NCBI GenBank assembly: GCA_013151555.1
Contig: JAADIA010000055.1
Coordinates: 1 to 24,201, forward strand
Direction of reading: 5' to 3'
Length of the DNA stretch: 24,201 nt
From: Nitrospirota bacterium
Lineage (GTDB): Bacteria; NPL-UPA2; JAADIA01
Shown: one piece after another, positions 17,681 through 24,201 of the stretch
Numbering within the stretch: the stretch's first letter is position 1
How the letters are laid out: each line of letters begins with the position of its first letter
The notes under the pieces: generated by a model
Database searches by the model: none
What the model saw: only the letters and a program-made list of their open reading frames with translations
Told to the model about the DNA's origin: nothing
Position numbers and translations under genes: made by a program

Positions 17681-19159
17681 TCAGTACACAATTGTTCTCA
17701 CAAATACCTTATAGGCAACAGCCTGGAGAAATTGCAGGGCGAGAACAACGGTCAAGGCAAAACAAGATTTACTTCCCCAATTCTTAATGGCCTGCGCGCT
17801 GACAAGGGCCAGCAAAGGAATTAAAAATATCCACAACCTGGCTACTTCACCCAAGTTTATTCCTGAGAAGTTCAGAAATAACAAGGTAACAAGAAAGGCA
17901 ACAAGTAAGGGGTCCCAAGGAAAACGCTTTTGACAAATCTCCTTAAAATGTGAAATCACTCTCTTGAACATAAGCAAACTGATTGGTAAACCGGCGAAGC
18001 TAAAAAAATCGTAAAGATTATACGATACCCATTTGGAATAAGTTCTCGTCCCCAGACCGTAACTTTCCTTGTTGATTGACATTGCTTTTAAGAATATAGT
18101 AACTATGTTAAGGTGAAATACAAGAAAAATAAACCCAAAGGGGACGGCAAAGCTAACCAGGAAGGCAATTATTCCTCTCCAAAAAAGATTCTTTTTAGAA
18201 GGAAAAAACCGGCCATAAGAGTAAATGGACAAAATCACCAAAGGTGCAAAGAGGGCAAGGAAGGTAAAGCTTAAAACGATTCCAAAAGATAAGAGGATTC
18301 CTGAAATAAAAAATGAAGCTGCCTGACCTCGCTTCAAGCCTCTATAGAATAACCAGATGACAAAAGTTGCTAAGAAAGGGTACGTCTGGTCTACAGTTGG
18401 AGTAAACATAATCAGGCTGGGGATTAAAATATAAAGAAGACAAGCATAAACTGCCACTCTTTGGTTATAAAGCTCTTTCCCCAGATAGTAAAGAGGGAAA
18501 ACAGTGAGACTTCCTATCAATGGTAACAACAGACCAATCAAAAACCCACTCGTCAGGAAAGTCAGGGAACCCGGGCCACTAACCAAATCGTTTAAATTAT
18601 ATCCCCAGAAAAGGTAACTGTTCACCAACCATATTTTAAGAAAAGAGAGTTGTGCCACCATCTTGAGGACAAGCCAGAAGAGGAAAATTATTCCCGGAGG
18701 ATGAGTTTCCGCATGAACTCCTAAATAGGGCATAAAGTTAAGATAATTATGCAAAAAGTAATTTATATTCCCTATCTTATTTGCAACGCTCAAATACCCG
18801 GTAGCGCCGGGATGATTAATTATTAAAGCTAATTCTAAAAGGCCAAACCGATTCTGGGAAAACAAGCTCAGGGTAATAAAGAAAGTAAACAAGGAAACAA
18901 TCACCATAAATTTTAATTCTCTTTTCCTGTCAAGTCTCTCATTAGACATTTTATCCAGGAATCTCTTCACCCAAAAAATGAGGATAAAGAAAACAGCCAG
19001 GGAGAATAAAATTTTTGAGTTGCTTAAAAATGATTGATAACTCCACGTCCATTCGCCCTCTATTCCCAAGGGCAGAAGCTGATAAGCGAGTGCCAGGGAA
19101 AATAAGATAGTGCTCAGGATCAGAAACAATAAAAATTTGTTCTCGAACATCCAACTCAC
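17681..19159 (-). CDS. Multi-spanning GT-C type membrane glycosyltransferase (GT39/PMT-like)
   Basis: 492 residues with roughly a dozen hydrophobic helices. The HAETHPPGIIFLFW stretch (149-162) matches the 'HPPG' signature seen after the first large loop of GT39/ArnT/PMT-like GT-C enzymes, which move a sugar from a polyprenyl-phosphate donor to lipid or protein acceptors outside the membrane. SLTVFPLYYLGKELYNQRVAV and TPTVDQTYPF fit the same fold. The usual paired acidic motif in loop 1 is not clear, so activity is not certain. The GTG start overlaps the nusB stop (GTGA); an ATG at 19150 is an alternative. It is coupled to nusB and followed closely by the PHP gene. Donor and acceptor are unknown. 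Confidence 0.75.
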   Translation of the reverse strand: MSWMFENKFLLFLILSTILFSLALAYQLLPLGIEGEWTWSYQSFLSNSKILFSLAVFFILIFWVKRFLDKMSNERLDRKRELKFMVIVSLFTFFITLSLFSQNRFGLLELALIINHPGATGYLSVANKIGNINYFLHNYLNFMPYLGVHAETHPPGIIFLFWLVLKMVAQLSFLKIWLVNSYLFWGYNLNDLVSGPGSLTFLTSGFLIGLLLPLIGSLTVFPLYYLGKELYNQRVAVYACLLYILIPSLIMFTPTVDQTYPFLATFVIWLFYRGLKRGQAASFFISGILLSFGIVLSFTFLALFAPLVILSIYSYGRFFPSKKNLFWRGIIAFLVSFAVPFGFIFLVFHLNIVTIFLKAMSINKESYGLGTRTYSKWVSYNLYDFFSFAGLPISLLMFKRVISHFKEICQKRFPWDPLLVAFLVTLLFLNFSGINLGEVARLWIFLIPLLALVSAQAIKNWGSKSCFALTVVLALQFLQAVAYKVFVRTIVY

Positions 19160-19566
19160 GGATTTAATTTTTCATCCTTTATTTTATCCAGAATACCATT
19201 AACAAACTTTCCGGAATCGGCAGTAGAGTAGTTTTTAACAATTTCTATGGCTTCATTTATGGTAACTTTAGGAGGGATATCATCAAGAAATAGGAGTTCA
19301 TAGGTAGCAAAGCGAAGGACATTTCTATCAACAGCGGCCAAGCGACTGATATCCCAATTATCAGTATGTTTCCTAAGCAAATTATCGATAGAGGATAAGT
19401 TCTTATAGGTTCCGGTCACCAACTCCGTGGCGAAACGTTGAATCTCCTCCGAGCAAGGATATGCTTTCCAGAAACCGGAGAGGACACAAGACAGATCTCC
19501 TTTGTTTATCTCCATTCCATAGAGAATCTGTAAAGCCAACTCCCGCGCTCTTCTCCGCTTACCCAT
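19156..19566 (-). CDS. nusB: Transcription antitermination factor NusB
   Basis: RNA-binding partner of NusE/S10 in rRNA antitermination. 136 residues, all-helical. RRRARELALQILYGMEI N-terminus, DWDISRLAAVDRNVLRFATYELLF-type core (here DNWDISRLAAVDRNVLRFA, then TYELLF), IPPKVTINEAIEIVKNYS, and KFVNGILDKI at the end, all diagnostic. GGAGG lies 7 nt before the ATG at 19566, while the ATGs at 19572 and 19587 are too close to it or upstream of it, so the protein starts MGKRRRARE. ribH followed by nusB is a common bacterial order. Here they are separated by 252 bp of structured DNA. Confidence 0.95.
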   Translation of the reverse strand: MGKRRRARELALQILYGMEINKGDLSCVLSGFWKAYPCSEEIQRFATELVTGTYKNLSSIDNLLRKHTDNWDISRLAAVDRNVLRFATYELLFLDDIPPKVTINEAIEIVKNYSTADSGKFVNGILDKIKDEKLNP

Positions 19567-19633
19567 CAACATACCTCCATCCAACAAGAAACAGAAAAAC
19601 TAAAAAACCAAAGATCAAGCCCACTCTCCCTCC

Positions 19634-19816
19634 GGGCATGGGTAAAGCATTAAGGAGCATTGGGAGCACAGCGTCCGCGGAGCTGAGAGAGAAAGAGGTT
19701 AAAGCAGAAATTTTGTCTGAGTCCGCCTTAGGCGGACGAGTTTAATTTCTGCCCCCTTTTTCGACCGAAGCGAAGCAGCGAGCACCCACCAGCGACTAAA
19801 TGCTTTGCTCATGCCC
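19634..19816. repeat. Large stem-loop between ribH and nusB
   Basis: Outer arms 19634-19651 and 19799-19816 (GGGCATGGGTAAAGCATT on the plus strand) are complementary over 18 bp. The only two departures from Watson-Crick pairing would be G-U wobbles in RNA. Inside are 9-bp arms GCAGAAATT (19704-19712) and AATTTCTGC (19744-19752), which surround the palindrome GTCCGCC, TTA, GGCGGAC (19721-19737). The outer arm begins 3 nt after the ribH stop. There is no U-tract. It could be an intercistronic RNA structure or a mobile hairpin element. Confidence 0.8.
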
Positions 19817-19818
19817 CC

Positions 19819-20289
19819 TTACTTCCCCATCTTCTCAAACAAATTAACCATTTCGATAGCCGCCAGAGCTGCATCGCTTCCCTTATTACCGGCCTTGGTT
19901 CCTGCTCTTTCAATAGCCTGCTCCAGAGTATCAGCCGTTATCACTCCAAAAATTGTCGGAACCCCTGTAGTCAGAGAAATATTTGCAATCCCTTTAGCGA
20001 CTTCGCCGGCGATATAGTCAAAATGAGGAGTCTCTCCCCGAATCACCGCCCCGAGGCAAATGATAGCATCGTATTTACCGCTTCCGGCCATCCGGCTGGC
20101 GGCATAGGGAATCTCGAAGGAACCGGGAACCCAGGCTATTTCTATCTCTTCCTCTTTCACTCCATGCCGGATAAGAGTATCAGTAGCTCCTTCCAGGAGT
20201 TTCTTGGTAATAAAATTATTGAACCTCCCGGCTACTAATCCAAATTTCTTACCCCGGACAACCAGTTGCCCTTCCAATATCTTTATCAT
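19819..20289 (-). CDS. ribH: 6,7-dimethyl-8-ribityllumazine synthase
   Basis: Condenses 5-amino-6-ribitylaminouracil with 3,4-dihydroxy-2-butanone 4-phosphate to lumazine. 156 residues, the usual length. [40 protein letters not shown] with the catalytic His in [35 protein letters not shown] near the C-terminus. AGGAGG (20298-20303) is 8 nt before the ATG and directly follows the end of hairpin element copy 2. Fourth rib gene after ribD, ribE and ribBA, in pathway-cluster order. Confidence 0.97.
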   Translation of the reverse strand: MIKILEGQLVVRGKKFGLVAGRFNNFITKKLLEGATDTLIRHGVKEEEIEIAWVPGSFEIPYAASRMAGSGKYDAIICLGAVIRGETPHFDYIAGEVAKGIANISLTTGVPTIFGVITADTLEQAIERAGTKAGNKGSDAALAAIEMVNLFEKMGK

Positions 20290-20303
20290 GTCTTTTTCCT
20301 CCT

Positions 20304-20577
20304 AATGAGCTCACAACTTACGCGACTAAAAGAAGCGTAAGTTGTTTGAGCGAATTATCCCGCGGAGTATGCCAAAAATTATCAAAGAGAATTTTTGCAT
20401 ATCCCACGAAGCGGGACCCCGTTTTCAACCAGCACAAATAACACATGCTACTTTCAATTACGGAAGTTATAAAACTCCTTTGCTTAGACAAGCCGAAATT
20501 CTCATTCGATAATTTCAGCTTAAGCTTCGGAGTTAATTCACACTTATCACTTATTTTCATTAAGTGATGTGTTCGTT
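20304..20577. repeat. Composite hairpin element, copy 2 (A-B facing B-A)
   Basis: Left unit, plus strand: AATGA; module A (20309-20351): GCTC, ACAACTTACGC, 11-nt loop, GCGTAAGTTGT, bulge TT, GAGC, then GAATTA; module B (20368-20401): TATG, bulged C, CAAAAATT, loop ATCAAAGAG, AATTTTTG, CATA. Right unit, inverted: module A (20540-20572): ACAC / GTGT outer stem, 2-nt bulge, ATCACTTA / TAAGTGAT; module B (20490-20521): AAGCCGAAATT, loop ATCGAATGAG on the minus strand, AATTTCAGCTT. The whole is a 274-bp imperfect inverted repeat with about 60-80 nt of unique centre. Its right end overlaps the 3' end of ribBA; its left end abuts the ribH Shine-Dalgarno. Confidence 0.85.
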
Positions 20578-21767
20578 AACAAATGCCCCAACTTCTCCCG
20601 CTTAGCTTTCAGGTAATCCCTGTTTAGTTCGTGGGGAGCGATTTCTATAGGAACCCTTTCTATAATCTTCAATCCATATCCCTCCAAACCCACTATCTTC
20701 CTGGGATTATTGGTAAGAAGCCGAATGGTAGATAATCCCAGATCTACCAGAATCTGAGCTCCAATTCCATAATCCCGAAGGTCGGGCTCGAATCCCAACT
20801 TTTTGTTAGCCTCTACTGTATCTAAACCTTCGTCCTGGAGAGCATAGGCACGCAGTTTATTCACTAAACCAATGCCTCTCCCCTCCTGACGCATATAGAG
20901 AAGCACTCCTGCTCCTTTCTCAGAGATCCGTTTCAAGGATTGACGCAACTGTTCCCCGCAATCGCAACGGCGAGAATGGAAGACATCCCCGGTAAGACAT
21001 TCAGAGTGGACCCGGACAAGGACATTTTTCTTCCCTTTGACTTTTCCTCTAATGAGAGCCAAATGATGTTCTTCATCTATAGTTGTCTCATAGACAACCA
21101 ATTGAAAATCGCCAAACTCTGTTGGCAAAGAAGTAGCTATTGTCTTTCTAATCAGTTTCTCCATTCGACGACGGTATTGGATAAGGTCGGTAATGGTACA
21201 GATACAAAGATTATGTTCCTTAGCAAACTTGATAAGCTGGGGAACCCGGGCCATAGTCCCGTCATCATTCATAATCTCGCAGATGACTCCTGCCGGATAG
21301 AGGTCGGCTAATCTAGCCAAGTCAACAGCAGTTTCGGTATGACCGGCTCGAGTTAAAACGCCTCCCTTTTTAGCTCGCAGGGGAAAGATATGACCGGGGC
21401 GAGCTAAATCCGAAGCTTTCGTCTTCGGATTTAAGACAGCTTTTATAGTAGTCGCTCTATCATGAGCCGAGATGCCCGTAGTTATCCCTTTTTTACCATC
21501 TATGGACACGGTAAAGGCAGTATCGAAACGGTCTCTATTATCATTGACCATAGGATAAATTTCCAACTCATCCAACCTCTCTTCAATAATAGGGAGACAG
21601 ATAAGTCCCCGTCCATGTTTGGCCATAAAATTTATTATTTGGGGAGTAACCTTTTCAGCAGCTACAATCAAGTCGCCTTCGTTCTCCCGGTCCTCATCAT
21701 CAATGACAATAACCATCCGCCCCTGGCGAATTTCTTCAATAACTTTAGGTATAGGATCAAACTTCAT
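20547..21767 (-). CDS. ribBA: Bifunctional 3,4-dihydroxy-2-butanone-4-phosphate synthase / GTP cyclohydrolase II
   Basis: Provides both entry metabolites of riboflavin synthesis. 406 residues. RibB half (1-200): acidic loop [10 protein letters not shown] (23-32), [26 protein letters not shown] (142-154, His143). RibA half (about 205-397): [21 protein letters not shown] with zinc ligands Cys257, Cys268 and Cys270; [11 protein letters not shown] (291-301); [22 protein letters not shown]. The start ATG directly abuts the ribE stop codon (TAAATG). Residues 398-406 (TNTSLNENK) and the stop are encoded by the end of the hairpin repeat element, so the family sequence really ends at KLGHLL. Both catalytic halves look intact. 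Confidence 0.97.
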   Translation of the reverse strand: MKFDPIPKVIEEIRQGRMVIVIDDEDRENEGDLIVAAEKVTPQIINFMAKHGRGLICLPIIEERLDELEIYPMVNDNRDRFDTAFTVSIDGKKGITTGISAHDRATTIKAVLNPKTKASDLARPGHIFPLRAKKGGVLTRAGHTETAVDLARLADLYPAGVICEIMNDDGTMARVPQLIKFAKEHNLCICTITDLIQYRRRMEKLIRKTIATSLPTEFGDFQLVVYETTIDEEHHLALIRGKVKGKKNVLVRVHSECLTGDVFHSRRCDCGEQLRQSLKRISEKGAGVLLYMRQEGRGIGLVNKLRAYALQDEGLDTVEANKKLGFEPDLRDYGIGAQILVDLGLSTIRLLTNNPRKIVGLEGYGLKIIERVPIEIAPHELNRDYLKAKREKLGHLLTNTSLNENK

Positions 21768-22412
21768 TTATTCAAACCCCCGCCTTGTTAAGAAATCAGT
21801 AGTTATTCCACCCTTTTTCAGGTCCTGAGGATTCATCAACTTTTCCACATATTTACTCAGAGAATCTATTTCTACATTGACATAACTACCTACAGGTTTA
21901 AATCCCAGGGTAGTTACCCCAGCCGTATGAGGGATGATAGCCACGGTGAAATCATCCTGATTTTCTTCCACAACGGTCAAACTTATCCCATCAACGGCAA
22001 TAGAACCTCGAGGAATCAGGTACTTAGTCAATTCCTGTGAGACTCCGACCTTTAAGGTGAGAGCGTCTCTCTGTTTTCTCTTTTCTTTTATCTCCCCCAA
22101 GCCATCGATATGGCCGGTAACCAGATGACCGCCTAAACGATCACCGACCTTGACCGCTCTCTCCAGATTTATCTTCTCCCCTACCTTTAATCCGGAGAGA
22201 GTGGTTCTCTTCAAAGTCTCTGCAACAACATCAACGGAAAAAGATCGCGAACTAAAATCGGTGACGGTGAGACAGACACCGTCAACAGCGATGCTGGCAC
22301 CCACCTCCGCATCTTCCAATACCAGAGAAGCTCGGACCGTCAAGCGGAGAGAGTCCCCTTTCCGTTTTATTTTCTCTACGCTACCTAATTCTTCAATCAA
22401 TCCGGTAAACAT
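21768..22412 (-). CDS. ribE: Riboflavin synthase alpha subunit
   Basis: Dismutates two lumazines into riboflavin plus the RibH substrate. 214 residues made of two lumazine-binding barrels. The N-terminal [10 protein letters not shown] is diagnostic. Barrel 1 contains [12 protein letters not shown] (about 39-50); barrel 2 starts near [15 protein letters not shown] (about 93-107) and repeats the motif as [17 protein letters not shown] lies 4 nt upstream of the ATG. It lies 103 bp after ribD; that short spacer is AT-rich and shows no gene or strong hairpin. The stop touches the ribBA start. Confidence 0.96.
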   Translation of the reverse strand: MFTGLIEELGSVEKIKRKGDSLRLTVRASLVLEDAEVGASIAVDGVCLTVTDFSSRSFSVDVVAETLKRTTLSGLKVGEKINLERAVKVGDRLGGHLVTGHIDGLGEIKEKRKQRDALTLKVGVSQELTKYLIPRGSIAVDGISLTVVEENQDDFTVAIIPHTAGVTTLGFKPVGSYVNVEIDSLSKYVEKLMNPQDLKKGGITTDFLTRRGFE

Positions 22413-22515
22413 AACAACCTCAGACTAAATCCAAAATCCAAATGTCAAAATCCCAATAATTAAATCTTATTCTTTTATTTGTCATTAATAATTCATTTGT
22501 CACTTACCATGTTCC

Positions 22516-23640
22516 TTAGTTCCTAATCGGTTTTCTGACGTAGCAAGGGTATGCTTCCACCATCAGGTCATCACCAATTTTTCTTATCTTAATATCCCGC
22601 AAGGGAATTGCCTGGCTAATCTTCTTAATTCCTTCCCCCTCTACTGCCGTAGGAGCTTCTTTACCTCCAATTATTCGGGGAGCGAGGAAAAACACGGCTT
22701 TATCCACAAGGCGAGAAGCGAAAGCAGAAGCGTTTATTTCGCCTCCTCCCTCTACAAGGAGATTAACGATATCTAACTTTCCCAATTCCTTCATCAGTTT
22801 AGCCAGGTCAACCTTTCCCTTTTTACTTCCCACGATGAGTACACGCGCGCCTCTTTTCTCCAGAGCTCTTATTCTCGTCTTGTTAGCATACCTTGTAGTA
22901 GCTACTATTGTCTCTGCTGAACCTTTCAGGACTTTCGCCTCCAGGGGAATCCGGGCTCGGCTATCCACTATCACCCTTAGAGGCCCTTTCCGACAATCTT
23001 TCCCCCGGTTTCCATTCCTGACCGTCAACCGGGGATCATCCTTAAGCACCGTATTTATACCCACAAGCACAGCATCTGCCTCCCGGCGGAGTTTCTGGAC
23101 ATATTGCCGGGATTCACTTCCTGTTATCCACTTCGATTTTCCTTCACTGGTAGCAATCTTTCCATCCAGGCTAGTAGCTACCTTAAGCACCATAAAAGGT
23201 TCTCTCTCCGTAATGAATTTATGGAAGGCTTCATTAATCCTTTTAGCTCTATCTTCTAAAACGCAAGTCGTTACCTTTATTCCGGATGCTCTTAACTTAC
23301 GGATACCCCGTCCGTAATTCAGAGGATTGGGATCCTTCATCGCTATTACCACTCTCCCGATACCAGCCGTTATTATCTCGTTGACACAAGGAGGCGTCCT
23401 TCCAAAATGGCTACAGGGCTCCAGATTGACATAAAGAGTAGCACTCTTGGCTTTTCTTCCCGCTTCCTTTAAGGCCAGAACCTCAGCGTGGGAAAAGCCA
23501 GCTCGAGCATGGTATCCCTTTCCCACCACCTTTCCTTGCTTAACAATTACTGCTCCCACCATGGGATTGGGGCTTACCCTACCTCTACCCCGTTCAGCCA
23601 GCTTTAAAGCCAGGGACATATACTTCTCATCTGCATTCAT
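22516..23640 (-). CDS. ribD: Bifunctional diaminohydroxyphosphoribosylaminopyrimidine deaminase / 5-amino-6-(5-phosphoribosylamino)uracil reductase
   Basis: Second and third steps from GTP to riboflavin. 374 residues. Deaminase domain (1-about 145): GRVSPNPMVGAVIV, HAEVLALKEAG (His51, Glu53), NLEPCSHFGRTPPC (Cys76, Cys85), forming the zinc site. Reductase domain (about 150-370): KVATSLDGKIATSEGKSKWITG, ADAVLVGINTVLKDDPRLTVR, LLVEGGGEINASAF, FFLAPRIIGG. The N-terminus MNADEKYMSLALKLAERG aligns with other RibD proteins, so the start is kept although the Shine-Dalgarno (GAAAGG, rather distant) is poor. First gene behind the FMN riboswitch. Confidence 0.97.
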   Translation of the reverse strand: MNADEKYMSLALKLAERGRGRVSPNPMVGAVIVKQGKVVGKGYHARAGFSHAEVLALKEAGRKAKSATLYVNLEPCSHFGRTPPCVNEIITAGIGRVVIAMKDPNPLNYGRGIRKLRASGIKVTTCVLEDRAKRINEAFHKFITEREPFMVLKVATSLDGKIATSEGKSKWITGSESRQYVQKLRREADAVLVGINTVLKDDPRLTVRNGNRGKDCRKGPLRVIVDSRARIPLEAKVLKGSAETIVATTRYANKTRIRALEKRGARVLIVGSKKGKVDLAKLMKELGKLDIVNLLVEGGGEINASAFASRLVDKAVFFLAPRIIGGKEAPTAVEGEGIKKISQAIPLRDIKIRKIGDDLMVEAYPCYVRKPIRN

Positions 23641-23748
23641 AAATACTATATAAAACCTTTCAACTACATTGGACGCGGATTTTCGCAGATTTCCAGGATT
23701 AAATTGGTTCTATCTGCTTTTAGCTACATCCTCTATAGTAAATTTCAC

Positions 23749-23779
23749 AAAAAAATCCCGAAGGTTCTATCTTCGGGAT
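23749..23779 (-). terminator. Riboswitch-controlled intrinsic terminator
   Basis: On the minus strand ATCCCGAAG (23779-23771), a 7-nt loop and CTTCGGGAT (23763-23755) form a 9-bp stem followed by a run of U (23755-23749). It lies between the FMN aptamer and ribD. Its 5' arm can instead pair with the first strand of aptamer helix P1, which makes the on/off switch explicit. Confidence 0.9.
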
Positions 23780-23806
23780 CATCTATTCAGGTTCATGTTC
23801 TTTTTA

Positions 23807-23947
23807 ATCTTCTTCCATCTAGCCTTTCACTATCGGCTCTGGATTTCCTGTCCGCCGGCTTTCCTAGCAGACTAACCAGATCCATCCGCCTTCGGCGGAC
23901 TCGCGGGCTTTTACCGCCGGTGGGGAATTTCACCCCGTCCCGAAGAT
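23807..23947 (-). promoter_or_regulatory. FMN riboswitch (RFN element) controlling the rib operon
   Basis: The RNA starts AUCUUCGGGA and contains the conserved GGGGUGAAAUUCCCCACC then GGCGGUAA, followed by GCCCGCGAG, later CCAGAGCCGAUAGU, then GGAUGG-like CUAGAUGG, and closes with GAAGAU pairing back to AUCUUC (P1: 23947-23942 with 23812-23807). The variable arm is TCCGCC / GGCGGA with a GAA loop. The arm just before CCAGAGCC carries an extra stem GUCUGC / GCGGAC, longer than in the common form. Family knowledge: FMN binding to the aptamer represses riboflavin genes, here by releasing the terminator at 23749-23779. Confidence 0.95.
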
Positions 23948-23962
23948 TTTTTTATCTAACAT

Positions 23963-23991
23963 ATAATCTATTTTTCTACTCTGTTTTTCTA
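23963..23991 (-). promoter_or_regulatory. Possible promoter of the rib operon
   Basis: Only 46 bp lie between the stop of the upstream gene and riboswitch helix P1. In that stretch the best minus-strand candidate is TAGAAA (23986-23991), 17 bp, GATTAT (23963-23968). Both hexamers match the sigma-70 consensus at 4 of 6 positions, and the predicted start falls about 9 nt before P1. The position is apt but the hexamers are weak; read-through from upstream is possible. Confidence 0.3.
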
Positions 23992-23993
23992 CG

Positions 23994-24201
23994 CTATTTA
24001 TTTTCTCCTTCACCTTCTTTTTTCTTTCCGGCTTCCTTCTCCGCCTTCTTGCGAGCCGCCAACTCTTTAGCCTTCTGCCTCTCAGCTTTAATTCGGGCTC
24101 GTTTCTCAGCTCTCTTCGCCGCCGCCAACTTCTTTGCTTCTTCCCAGCGTTTCTTTAACTCTTCCCGTTTCTTTAACTCCTCAGCACGTTTCTGAGCAGC
24201 T
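23994..24201 (-). CDS. Partial CDS: C-terminus of a lysine/glutamate/alanine-rich protein
   Basis: An open frame enters from the right end and stops at TAG (23994-23996). The 68 visible residues are almost wholly K, E, A and R, with repeating segments such as AEELKKREELKKRWEEAKKL and AERQKAKELAARKKAEKEAG, ending GKKKEGEGENK. This looks like a charged single helix or coiled-coil tail. No domain can be identified, and the composition fits the tails of many unrelated proteins, so I give no function. It precedes the rib operon in the same direction by 46 bp to the riboswitch. Confidence 0.7.
   Translation of the reverse strand, partial: AAQKRAEELKKREELKKRWEEAKKLAAAKRAEKRARIKAERQKAKELAARKKAEKEAGKKKEGEGENK

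Noticed and set aside
20318-20560. 80-residue minus-strand ORF between ribBA and ribH
   Set aside because: It is formed by the inverted A-B hairpin element and overlaps the ribBA stop; no coding character.

Overview
All eighteen protein-coding genes I can support, two of them cut by the window ends, lie on the minus strand, so the window is read right to left. The content is a conventional bacterial core set: tRNA charging and modification, ribosome, chromosome condensation, Sec accessory, amino-sugar and riboflavin synthesis, one sigma-54 two-component system. The intergenic space is unusual, crowded with degenerate inverted repeats built from GGATTAACAGGAT-like and CACGGAAGCACGG-like words and with modular hairpin elements. 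Such repeats are familiar from genomes of uncultured bacterial lineages (Omnitrophota, Planctomycetes relatives and similar). The sequence alone does not allow a phylum call.

Right end (about 19.1-24.2 kb): the tail of an unidentified K/E/A-rich protein, then an FMN riboswitch with a terminator in front of ribD-ribE-ribBA-ribH, which is a complete riboflavin pathway except for the dephosphorylation step. nusB and a GT-C type membrane glycosyltransferase follow. ribH is flanked on both sides by structured, gene-free DNA.

Middle (about 11.0-19.2 kb): a glycosyltransferase, a PHP phosphoesterase, a soluble PAS histidine kinase and an NtrC-type regulator run on from nusB. Then come a lone AAC(3)-family acetyltransferase and glpK, with about 0.6 kb of nested inverted repeats between them.

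Left end (1-11 kb): a glmM-type phosphohexomutase with a good sigma-70 promoter is coupled by 4 bp overlap to a DUF2905 membrane protein. Then come queA and tgt (queuosine), yajC, a multi-hairpin spacer, smc (with its own promoter) overlapping rpmB by 8 bp, tyrS, and finally the first codons of what looks like a type I 3-dehydroquinase.

The most novel-looking signal is a two-module hairpin family (A and B) found before yajC and between ribBA and ribH. Stem sequences differ between copies but stay paired, while loops, a 2-nt bulge and flanks are kept. One copy supplies the last nine codons and stop of ribBA, and copies abut the Shine-Dalgarno sequences of yajC and ribH.
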